Source: Lentzea flava (lineage in GTDB: Bacteria; Actinomycetota; Actinomycetes; Mycobacteriales; Pseudonocardiaceae). From it: 64,000 nt of DNA. The stretch spans positions 62,001-126,000 of the forward strand of contig NZ_BMRE01000007.1 of the NCBI RefSeq assembly GCF_014648475.1. The letters run 5' to 3'. The position numbers were made by a program, and so were the translations under genes. Under the pieces are notes generated by a model. The model saw only the letters and a list, made by a program, of their open reading frames with translations, was not told the DNA's origin and searched no databases. Positions within the stretch are counted from its first letter, which is position 1. Each line of letters starts with the position of its first letter. Of the stretch, positions 24,984-32,863 are shown one piece after another.

Positions 24984-25193
24984 AATGTTGTGGTAGGGGT
25001 GGGGCCGATGGTTCGGGTGCGGGTCCGCACATTTCGGTATGACGTTTCGGGTGCGTCTCACCTGAGCCCGTTTCAGGCTGCTGAGCTGCACCGATGCTGG
25101 CGATCCAACTGAGACGGCTGCTGCGGGGCGACAGTGTTGTTCCTCAACCGTGCGGGAAGAGCGCACAGGAAATTCGTAGAAGTGTCGACGGTG

Positions 25194-27878
25194 TTACACA
25201 GATGGCGGATATGCCCGCGCGAGGGCGGCGGGCAGTTCGGTGCGCCTGCGGATGCCGAGCTTGCGGAACGAGTTGGTGAGGTGCTTCTCGATCGCCCGTG
25301 AGGTCACGGAGAGTTCTTCCGCTATTTCGGCGTTGGTCAAACCCTGAACGACGAGCCCCGCGACCTTGAACTCGGTGCGGGTCAATGCCACGGCAATGCC
25401 GGGCGAATTACCGTCGAGTTCCTTCGCGATTCTCGTGGCCAGCCTTCCGGCACCTGATTGCAGCGCCAGCCGGTGCGCCTCGTGAAGATGGTGTTGCGCC
25501 TGTGGGTCGCCATCGGCGCGTTCGCGCGCGCCGAGCTGAAGCAGTGCCTTGGCTCGTTCGAACGGGTTGGCGTGCAGGATCTCGACGGCCTCGTGCAGCA
25601 TCGCGAGGCCCTCGCGGTCGGGCGTGTAGCGGCCGAGCACGCGCAGCGCCCGTCCGATGCCGATCGGCGCGCCCCACTCCACCGCGCGGTCCCACGCCCG
25701 CGCGGCGGCTTCACGGGCCGCGGCCAGGTCGCCGAGCTGGGCGTGCAGCCTCGCCGTGGCGACGGACCACGGCAGCAGCACGGGATTGCGCCAGCCGACG
25801 CCGTCGAGCACGCGTCCGCAGTCCAGCAGTCCTTGCAGCGCCTGGGCGTGCTCTCCCGCCAGTGCCTTGGCCGCGGCGTGCAGCATCCGGTACACCGCGT
25901 CGCATCCGGCCGGTTCGTCCCGGTCGGGACGCGAGGAGAGGATCTTGCCGATCAGCTCGGGGTCACGCAGTTCCATCGCGACGGCGGTGAGCCCGATCGC
26001 GGCGGTCGTGGTGTCGCCGCGCCAGTCCAGCACGGCGAGGTCGAGGGCGTGCTCGGCGGCCCGGTGCGCCTCCCCCGGCTGGCCCAGGTGCAGGAGGACG
26101 AACGACTGCTGGGCGCGGATCAGCGCCTGGTCGACGGTGGTCGTCGCCCGGCTGAGCGCCTGGTCGAGCCACGGCACCGCTTCGTGGGCGGCGTCGGCGG
26201 CGGCAAGAGCCCTGATGAGCAGCGGAACCGCGGTGTGGACGTGCCGCGGGTGCGGGGTTTCCTGGTTCAGCGCGGTGCTCGCGATGGCCGCGATCTCGGG
26301 CGCGGGCAGGCGTGCGGTGAACACGGCCGCGTCGAGCAGGACCGCCCGCAGCTCGCGTTCGCCGGGCGTGCCGCCCTCGATCTGCCTCAGCCGCGGGACC
26401 GGGTCGGTGAGCAACGAGGGGTCCGCGTGCCACGCATACCGTTGGCGCGCTTCGAGCCGGTAGCCGAGTTCCTCGTCCTGGTTGAGGCCGGCGACTTCGT
26501 CGATGAGGTCGCGCACGGGCCGTGGTGCCTGGCCGAGCGCGGTGGGCGCGATCCGCACGAGCGCTGCCGCGCGTTCGCGGACGTCGCGGAAGAGCGGGAC
26601 GGCGTGGGTGATGTGCCGGACGGACGCCGCCGGGTCGAAGAACCGTTCGGCGACGGCGAGGTCGACGAGCAGCCGGGCGCGGTCCTCGGAGTCGCCGGGG
26701 ACGTCGCGGAGCGCACGCCGCAGGTACCGGGCGGCCACTTCCGGTGCGCCGCGCCGCAGTGCCGTGGCGGCGGCTTCCCGCAGCGTGCCGATCGCCCATC
26801 CGCCGGGGGTCGTGGTGACCGTGAGGAGCCGGGCGGCGACGAGTTCGGCGGGCCTGCCGTTGTCGTGCAACAGCTTCACGGCCCGTGCCTGCCATTCCTC
26901 GCGTTCGCCGACCGGCATCGACTCCTCGATCGCGTCCCGGACGGCGGGCCTGCCGGTCGTGAACCCGGCCTGCTCGAGGATCCGGTGCGCGGCACGGGCC
27001 TGCTGTTCGGTGAGACCGGCGAGCTGCCCGGCCAGGTCGTCGTCGCCGGCGAGCACGGCGGTGGCCTTGGCGAGGTCCTGGGCGTGCTTCGGCAGGGTGG
27101 CGAGCCCGCGCACGAGCCGTTCGGTGAGCCGGGCCGGCCGCAGGTGCCGGACGTGCGGCACCTGGTCGGGCGACGGGCTGGTGACGTGGCTCAGCACCGC
27201 GTCCAGGAACAGCGGGTTGCCGCCGGTGACGTCGTGGCAGGCGGCGACGAACCCGGCGTCGGGGGTTGTTCCGGTGCGGTGTGCGACGAGCTCGGCGATC
27301 GCCTGGGGCGACAGCGGTTCCGGCCGGATCTCGGTGCAGGGGAACGGGCGGTGCTCGCCGTCCCCGGTGGCCGCGACGAGCAGGAGCGGGTGCCCGTCCA
27401 GGGCTCTGGCGAGTCGGCCGAGCCAGCGCAGCGACGGGTCGTCCGCCCAGTGCAGGTCGTCGATCAGCAGGACGGTCGGTTCGTCCGCGCTCAGGGCGCG
27501 GGTGAGCGCGATGAGGCCGCTGATCGCCGCGTCCTCGACGGCGACGGCCGGCTCGGCGGGGGCGTCGTCGCAGAACACGGGCAGCGCGAGGCCGGCGGGC
27601 CCGGCGAACCAGCGTTCCCTGGTCCGCTCGCAGGCCTTGGCCAGGGCCGGGTCGAGCAGCTGGCGGGCGACGCCGAACGCGAAGTCCCGCTCCAGCGCGG
27701 AACAGGTCGCGGTGAGGACCCTCGTCTCGCCCGCGCGGTCGCGGACCGCGCCCAGCAGCGCGGACTTGCCGCAGCCGAGCTCCCCGGTGATGACGATCCG
27801 GTCGCCGCGGCCGGCGCGGACGCGGTGCAGCGCGCGCGTGAGCCGGCGCAGCTCCTCGGCCCGCTCGAGCAGGATCAT
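25194..27878 (-). CDS. LAL-family LuxR regulator (second of coupled pair)
   Basis: An 894-aa large ATP-binding LuxR regulator. The N-terminal AAA-like domain has Walker A GELGCGKSALL (about residue 33) and Walker B PTVLLIDDLHWADDPSL (about 130-146). A long TPR-like helical middle follows, and the last 60 residues are a LuxR HTH (LTRTEFKVAGLVVQGLTNAE, ELSVTSRAIEKHLTNSFRKL). The ATG overlaps the stop of the preceding LAL gene by one base (TGATG), so the two are translationally coupled. LAL proteins of this size are the usual activators in nystatin, amphotericin and candicidin clusters. No TTA codon was noticed. Confidence 0.88.
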   Translation of the reverse strand: MILLERAEELRRLTRALHRVRAGRGDRIVITGELGCGKSALLGAVRDRAGETRVLTATCSALERDFAFGVARQLLDPALAKACERTRERWFAGPAGLALPVFCDDAPAEPAVAVEDAAISGLIALTRALSADEPTVLLIDDLHWADDPSLRWLGRLARALDGHPLLLVAATGDGEHRPFPCTEIRPEPLSPQAIAELVAHRTGTTPDAGFVAACHDVTGGNPLFLDAVLSHVTSPSPDQVPHVRHLRPARLTERLVRGLATLPKHAQDLAKATAVLAGDDDLAGQLAGLTEQQARAAHRILEQAGFTTGRPAVRDAIEESMPVGEREEWQARAVKLLHDNGRPAELVAARLLTVTTTPGGWAIGTLREAAATALRRGAPEVAARYLRRALRDVPGDSEDRARLLVDLAVAERFFDPAASVRHITHAVPLFRDVRERAAALVRIAPTALGQAPRPVRDLIDEVAGLNQDEELGYRLEARQRYAWHADPSLLTDPVPRLRQIEGGTPGERELRAVLLDAAVFTARLPAPEIAAIASTALNQETPHPRHVHTAVPLLIRALAAADAAHEAVPWLDQALSRATTTVDQALIRAQQSFVLLHLGQPGEAHRAAEHALDLAVLDWRGDTTTAAIGLTAVAMELRDPELIGKILSSRPDRDEPAGCDAVYRMLHAAAKALAGEHAQALQGLLDCGRVLDGVGWRNPVLLPWSVATARLHAQLGDLAAAREAAARAWDRAVEWGAPIGIGRALRVLGRYTPDREGLAMLHEAVEILHANPFERAKALLQLGARERADGDPQAQHHLHEAHRLALQSGAGRLATRIAKELDGNSPGIAVALTRTEFKVAGLVVQGLTNAEIAEELSVTSRAIEKHLTNSFRKLGIRRRTELPAALARAYPPSV

Positions 27879-30490
27879 CACGAGGCCAGGACGTCCGCCA
27901 GCTGCGCGCGGCTGGAGACGCCGAGCTTGCGGTAGGCCCGCGTCAGGTGGACCTCGACGGTCCGCACCGTCACGAAGAGGCGGTCGGCGATCGCCCGGTT
28001 CGTCACGCCGGCCGCGGCGAGGCCGACGACCTTGCGCTCGCTCGCGGTCAGCACCGCGAGGCTGTCCATTGTGGATGGTTCGCGCATCCGCCCGCCGACG
28101 CCGAGCAGCAACGTCCTGGCGGCGTCGGCCAGCGGCTTGCACCCGGCCCGCACCGCCAGCCCGACGGCGGTCCGCAGGTGCTTGCGCGCTTTTCTGGTCT
28201 CGCCCGCGCCGGTGTGGCGCCGGCCCAGCAGCAGCTCCGCCCGTGCCTGGTGCAGGGGTGAGGGCACGGCGGCGAACCCGTCGGCGGCGGCCTTCGCCAT
28301 GTCGAGCGCACCCGGTCCGGTCGTCGTGAGAGCCCTGGCCAGCAACGAGAACGCGGCCGCCTCCCGCGACGGCCACACCTGCGCCAGCCGGTCCACCTCC
28401 CGCACGGCGGCGGTGGTGTCGCGGCCGGCGAGGGATAGGATCTGGACGACGTCGCTCCACGTCGGCAGCGTGCTGGGGTCGCTGAGCCCGGTGGCCTTCA
28501 TGACCGCCGCGCAGGCCGCCATCCGGTCCGCGGCGAGCTCGATGTCGTCCCGCGCGTGGGCCAGCCATCCGCAGGCGCGGAGGTACTCGCGGTGCACGGG
28601 CGTCAGGTGCCGGATGTCGTCCTCGTCCACCTCGTGGAGCAGCTGCTCGGCGAGCGGGGTGTTGCCGGTCTGCACCGACAACCAGGCCAGCAGGATGAGG
28701 GCGCGCGGGAGCCGCCAGCCCCGTTCGCGCACGGCCCGGACGGCGGCCGACGCGTCCTTGGTGGCCCGGTCGAGCTCGCCCAGCGACTGGTGCACGAGCG
28801 CGCGGTGCACCAGCGAGCGGCACTGCGCGAGCGAGTCCCCGTTGCGGGAGAAGGCGTCGACGGCGCGGTCCAGCACGGCCAGTGCTTCCGCGGTGTGCCC
28901 GGCGATGCGCAGGACCGTCGCGGCGGACAGCATCGACCAGTCCGTGAGCGCGTCGGGGTCCGCGAGCGCGGCCCGTGCGTAGCTCACGGCGTCGTCCATC
29001 GATCCGCCGCCGCGCATGGTGGCTTCCGCGACCACGCCGAGCAGGCACCGTTGTGCCGTGGTGTCCGCGGCTTCCGGAGGTCGTGCGCCCGCGACGGCGG
29101 ACGCCACCGCGTGGACGTCGTCGAGGTCGATCGACAGCCGCACGGCGTCGAGCAGCGTCGCCATGTCCTCCGACAGCGCGGGATCCCTGGCGATCCGCAG
29201 GAACGTGCGCGTCCGGCCGGTCAGCGCGTGCTTGACGGCGAGCGCGGCCCGCAGATCGGGGTCGGTGGTGCGGTGGAACGCGGCGGCGAGGTGCTCGCAG
29301 GCCTGTGCGGGGTCGTGCCGGGACAGTCCGGTGGCGAGGTTGACCCGCAGTTCGATGTCGTCCGGGTGCAGCTCGACGAGACGCCGCAGGTAGCGCTCGG
29401 CGTTGCGGGACTTGCCGCCGGCCGCGGCCTCGCGCAGCACCTGCGACATCCAGGGCGTGTCGACGGCGGGCAGGTGCACGAGCTGGTCGGCGACCGCCCG
29501 CACGTCCTGCCCCGACTCGTCGAGCACGATCGCCGCCCGGTGCCGCAGGTCGAGGACCTCGGCCGGGTCCAGCACGGCGAGCACGCCCGCCCGGTACCAC
29601 TCGCGGATGTGGTCGGGCAGCCCGTCGCCGAGCAGATGATGCTGTCGCAGTGCGGAAATCCCGTTCTCGGCGAGCCGTGCCGACACCCCGGCGAGCGGGG
29701 CGACGAGCTCGTCGCGGTCCACGACCACCAGCGCGGTGGCGATCGCGCACAGGTGTTCCGGCTGGTCGCGCAGCCGTCGTGCGGCGACGAGCTCGACGGA
29801 CTCCCGGCGCAGCGCGTGGGTCGCCTGGATGTCGGAGAGCACGGTGGTGAGGTGGCGCGGGATGCCACCGGAGAGCCGCAGGCACAGGTCGGTGAAGACG
29901 TCGTCCGGGGTGAAGTTCAGGGTCGCGGTGATCATGTCGCGGATCTGCCGCGTCGTGAGCGGCCGCAGGCCGGCGACGTGGGCGCGGGCCAGGTCGACGG
30001 TGAGCGGCGAGGTGTGCGACAGGACGAGGCCGACCCGCTCCTCGCCGAGCCTGCGCACGACGAAGTCCACCCACCGCGCGGTCTCGTCGTCACAGGCGTC
30101 GAGGTCGTCGAGCACCAGGCAGACGGGCGTGCGTTCGGCCAACGTCACGACATCGCGCCACATGCGCCGATAGGCGCGGTGGAGGTCGGCCGGGGCCGGA
30201 TCGGTCAGTTCCGGAACGACCACGCCCGCCTGGACGAGGAGCCGGCGGGCGACGGCGAGGGGGCGGCGTTCACCCCGGCCGACCGCGGACAGCACGGTCG
30301 CTCCCGCTCGGGACTCGGTGGCGGCCGTCCGGCGCAGCACGGCGGACTTGCCGGAGCCTCGGGCACCGCGTACGAGCACCGCCTGCCCGCCTGCTCCTCG
30401 CCGAGCGGCGGCCGTGTGGCGCGCGATCGTGGTGAGCACGCTCTCACGACCGAACAGCTCTGTGCCGGGTTCCGACAGGGTGTTCACCAC
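27878..30490 (-). CDS. LAL-family LuxR regulator (first of coupled pair)
   Basis: An 870-aa large ATP-binding LuxR regulator. Walker A is RGARGSGKSAVLRR (about residue 42) and Walker B is VCLVLDDLDACDDETA (about 122-137). The middle is helical and TPR-like. The C-terminal HTH reads LTASERKVVGLAAAGVTNRA then IADRLFVTVRTVEVHLTRAY. GTG 30490 follows GAGG by 6 nt; a second GTG is the next codon. It precedes and overlaps the second LAL gene. Sequence similarity to that gene is limited outside the motifs, so the pair is not a recent duplicate. It probably activates the adjacent PKS genes. Confidence 0.88.
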   Translation of the reverse strand: MVNTLSEPGTELFGRESVLTTIARHTAAARRGAGGQAVLVRGARGSGKSAVLRRTAATESRAGATVLSAVGRGERRPLAVARRLLVQAGVVVPELTDPAPADLHRAYRRMWRDVVTLAERTPVCLVLDDLDACDDETARWVDFVVRRLGEERVGLVLSHTSPLTVDLARAHVAGLRPLTTRQIRDMITATLNFTPDDVFTDLCLRLSGGIPRHLTTVLSDIQATHALRRESVELVAARRLRDQPEHLCAIATALVVVDRDELVAPLAGVSARLAENGISALRQHHLLGDGLPDHIREWYRAGVLAVLDPAEVLDLRHRAAIVLDESGQDVRAVADQLVHLPAVDTPWMSQVLREAAAGGKSRNAERYLRRLVELHPDDIELRVNLATGLSRHDPAQACEHLAAAFHRTTDPDLRAALAVKHALTGRTRTFLRIARDPALSEDMATLLDAVRLSIDLDDVHAVASAVAGARPPEAADTTAQRCLLGVVAEATMRGGGSMDDAVSYARAALADPDALTDWSMLSAATVLRIAGHTAEALAVLDRAVDAFSRNGDSLAQCRSLVHRALVHQSLGELDRATKDASAAVRAVRERGWRLPRALILLAWLSVQTGNTPLAEQLLHEVDEDDIRHLTPVHREYLRACGWLAHARDDIELAADRMAACAAVMKATGLSDPSTLPTWSDVVQILSLAGRDTTAAVREVDRLAQVWPSREAAAFSLLARALTTTGPGALDMAKAAADGFAAVPSPLHQARAELLLGRRHTGAGETRKARKHLRTAVGLAVRAGCKPLADAARTLLLGVGGRMREPSTMDSLAVLTASERKVVGLAAAGVTNRAIADRLFVTVRTVEVHLTRAYRKLGVSSRAQLADVLAS

Positions 30491-30640
30491 CTACCGCCTC
30501 AGGCTCGAAGAGATGACCTGCGCAGAGGATAAATGTCCCTGGTGACCGGACCGCAAACACCGCGAGGCAAGTGTCAAAGTCTGATGCGGTGATTCCGCAA
30601 AGTGCGGGTGGTGAATCCGAGGGTGGTTCCAGCACTTGAG

Positions 30641-31078
30641 CTAATACGCGGCGACGCGGCCGGGCACCACCCGGTAGAGGCTCGGTTTCTCGGGCAGGAA
30701 CGCGAGCCCGAACCGGGTGAGGAACCGCCCGAACTCCGCGTCCACGAAGTCGTCGTCCGGCAGTCCGTCCCACGTGTCGGCCACGGCTCTGGCGACGTCG
30801 ACCGCGGTGCCGTCGTAGACGACGAGGTCGGGCAGGTCGTCGGCGAAGTAGCCGCGCACCAGCGAGATGGGCGCCACGCTGTCGTCGAGGAAGCCCACCA
30901 CGTCCCACCTGCCCTCGGTCGCCTCGGTGAGCGCGAGGCGACCGGCGACCTCGGAGGAGGTGGCGTAGGTGACGCGGTAGCCCCGCCGCACCAGCTCCTC
31001 GATCACCGCGAGAGCCGGGAGGGCCTGTCCCTGGGCGGGGTTGGCGAAGATCGCGACGTGCCGCCGTCCCGTCATCAT
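30641..31078 (-). pseudogene. truncated macrolide-type glycosyltransferase remnant
   Basis: The 145-aa reading frame begins like an antibiotic glycosyltransferase (RRHVAIFANPAQGQALPALA, VIEELVRRGYRVTYATSSEV) and has the second landmark DDLPDLVVYDGTAVDVARAV, but the distance between them is shortened and the protein stops where the family's C-terminal nucleotide-sugar domain should begin. Complete enzymes are about 390-430 aa. The start is intact: ATG 31078 with GAGGTGG upstream. It lies 71 nt after the 3HCDH gene on the same strand, downstream of the PKS. It is probably non-functional as a transferase because it lacks the sugar-nucleotide domain; a retained binding role cannot be excluded. 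Confidence 0.7.
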
Positions 31079-31149
31079 CGATGACCACCTCTCTGCGAAC
31101 GACGACGTGTCTGCTTGGAGTTCTACGGCATGGAATGCTCGGGAATCCC

Positions 31150-32850
31150 TCACTTTCCTTTGTTGGCGAGCCGGAATCCGCTTCCCGTTTTGGTCCCGAG
31201 CCGACCGGCGGCGACGAGGTGGCGCAGTTCGTCCGCGGGGACGGGTTCGCCGGTCTGCGACGCCGCGGCGAGTGCCTCGAGAATGGCGAGCGAGACGTCC
31301 AGACCAATGGTGTCGAGGAGCGTGAAAGGCCCCATCGGGTGCTGGAACGCGGTCACGACCGCGGTGTCGATCTCCTCGACGGTGACGTCGGTGCGGCCGA
31401 GCATTCCGATGGCGTCGTTCAGATACGGGAACAGCACGTGGTTCACGATGAACCCGACGCGGTCGGCGCAGTCGACGGCGGTCTTGCGCAACCACTTCAC
31501 GAGTGCGTGGGCGGTGGCGTGGACGTCGTCGGCGGTGTGCTCGGTGCGGACGACCTCGACGAGCTTCATGACCGGGGCGGGGTTGAAGAAGTGCAGCCCG
31601 ATCACGTCCGCCGGGCGGCTCGTGGCGTCGGCGCAGCCGGTGACGGACAGGCTGGAGGTGGTGGTGGCGATGATCGCGCCGGGCTTGAGGACGGCGTCGA
31701 CGGCTTGCAGCACAGGGCGTTTGACGTCCATGTCCTCGGCGACGGCCTCGATGACGATGTCCGCGTCGCTCAGGGCCTCGTAGCCGGTCGCGACGGTGAG
31801 CCTGGCGAGGACGTCCTGACGGTCCTGTTCGGACATCCGTCCTTTCTGGACCAGCCGGGTGAGGGACGAGCGGATCCGGTCGGCCGCCTGCTCGGCCTTG
31901 TCCCGTGTGCGGGCGATGAGCGTGGTCGGGATGCCCGCCACGACGAGGATCTCGGCGATGCCGCGGCCCATCACCCCGGCGCCGACGACGCCGGCCGCGC
32001 GGATCTCGCGCGGTTCGCCGTCGCTGACGCGGGTGCGGGGCGGCGGGATGATCTCGCCGTGGTCGTCGTAGCGGTGGAAGCCCCTGCCGGTTTTGCGGCC
32101 GAGGTGTCCCTGCTCGACCATGCGGTCGAGCAGGGGTGAGGGGCGGTAGGAGCCGGAGCCGGTGCTCTCGTGCAGCGCGATGAGGGCGGCCCTGACGGTG
32201 TCGAGCCCGATGAGGTCGAGCAGGTGCAGTGGCCCGAACTTGAGGCCGCAGCCCAGTTTCATGGCGGTGTCGAGGTCCTCGACCGTCGCGTAGCCGGCGT
32301 CGGCGAGGTCGATCGTGCGGTTCATGCACGCGTAGAGCAGCGCGGTGGCGGCCTCGGCCGGGCGGCCGCCGAGGTTCACGATCTCGGTGCCGGCCAGCCG
32401 GACCGCCGTGCGCGCCAGGTGCAGCGCCTCTGGTGCGGCCGTGGACGTGCCGATCAGGGCGGCGTGCTGCCCGTACGGCGGCGGGATGAAGTAGCGCAGG
32501 CCGACGACCCGGTCCGGCGCACCGGACGCGATGGCCAGCTTCGCGACCGGCAGCGTCGACGTGGTGGTGAGGAAGACCGTGCCGGGCGCGCACTGTTCGA
32601 CGAGCTGTTGCAGCACGGTCTGTTTGGTGTCGTAGTCCTCCGGCAGCGCCTCGACGACGAGGTCGGCGCGTTTGAGGTCGACCAGTTCGGTCGCGAGGCC
32701 CAGCCGGGGCCCGCCCAGCCTGCGCTGGACGCGGGACAGCACGTCGAGATCGCTGTCCACGCCGATGACCTCGGCCCCGTTCGCGAGCAGGACCTTGGTG
32801 AGGCCCTCACCGAGGCCGCCGAGCCCCACCACACCGATCACCAATGACAT
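31150..32850 (-). CDS. tandem 3-hydroxyacyl-CoA dehydrogenase, first half degenerate
   Basis: A 566-aa protein made of two complete 3HCDH units. The second (about residues 285-560) is canonical: GAGVMGRGIAEIL dinucleotide loop, VIEAVAEDMDVK, and IGLHFFNPAPVMKLVEVV with the catalytic His and Glu. The first (about 1-275) keeps the fold pattern (GVVGLGGLGEGL, DLVVEALPED) but has VGLRYFIPPPYGQHAAL, so the catalytic His is Arg and the Glu is absent. It should oxidise or reduce a 3-hydroxyacyl thioester with NAD(P). ATG 32850 has GAGAAGGA and lies 13 nt after the PKS stop, so it is co-transcribed and probably coupled. It may supply a starter or extender precursor; that is inference. Confidence 0.85.
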   Translation of the reverse strand: MSLVIGVVGLGGLGEGLTKVLLANGAEVIGVDSDLDVLSRVQRRLGGPRLGLATELVDLKRADLVVEALPEDYDTKQTVLQQLVEQCAPGTVFLTTTSTLPVAKLAIASGAPDRVVGLRYFIPPPYGQHAALIGTSTAAPEALHLARTAVRLAGTEIVNLGGRPAEAATALLYACMNRTIDLADAGYATVEDLDTAMKLGCGLKFGPLHLLDLIGLDTVRAALIALHESTGSGSYRPSPLLDRMVEQGHLGRKTGRGFHRYDDHGEIIPPPRTRVSDGEPREIRAAGVVGAGVMGRGIAEILVVAGIPTTLIARTRDKAEQAADRIRSSLTRLVQKGRMSEQDRQDVLARLTVATGYEALSDADIVIEAVAEDMDVKRPVLQAVDAVLKPGAIIATTTSSLSVTGCADATSRPADVIGLHFFNPAPVMKLVEVVRTEHTADDVHATAHALVKWLRKTAVDCADRVGFIVNHVLFPYLNDAIGMLGRTDVTVEEIDTAVVTAFQHPMGPFTLLDTIGLDVSLAILEALAAASQTGEPVPADELRHLVAAGRLGTKTGSGFRLANKGK

Positions 32851-32863
32851 GTCCGTGTCCTTC

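Larger units (their letters stand above)
24830..25193 (-). other. 364-nt non-coding interval
   Basis: No convincing ORF on either strand. It separates the second LAL gene from the PAS-LuxR gene on the minus strand. The part next to the PAS-LuxR gene holds a promoter candidate and a GC palindrome, listed separately. The part next to the LAL gene (25000-25193) is of lower GC than its surroundings and holds no clear terminator hairpin. Confidence 0.6.

Noticed and set aside
25194..30074. One 1,626-codon frame across both LAL genes
   Set aside because: Its first half is the wrong frame of the first LAL gene. The second LAL starts at ATG 27878, where it overlaps the first gene's stop.
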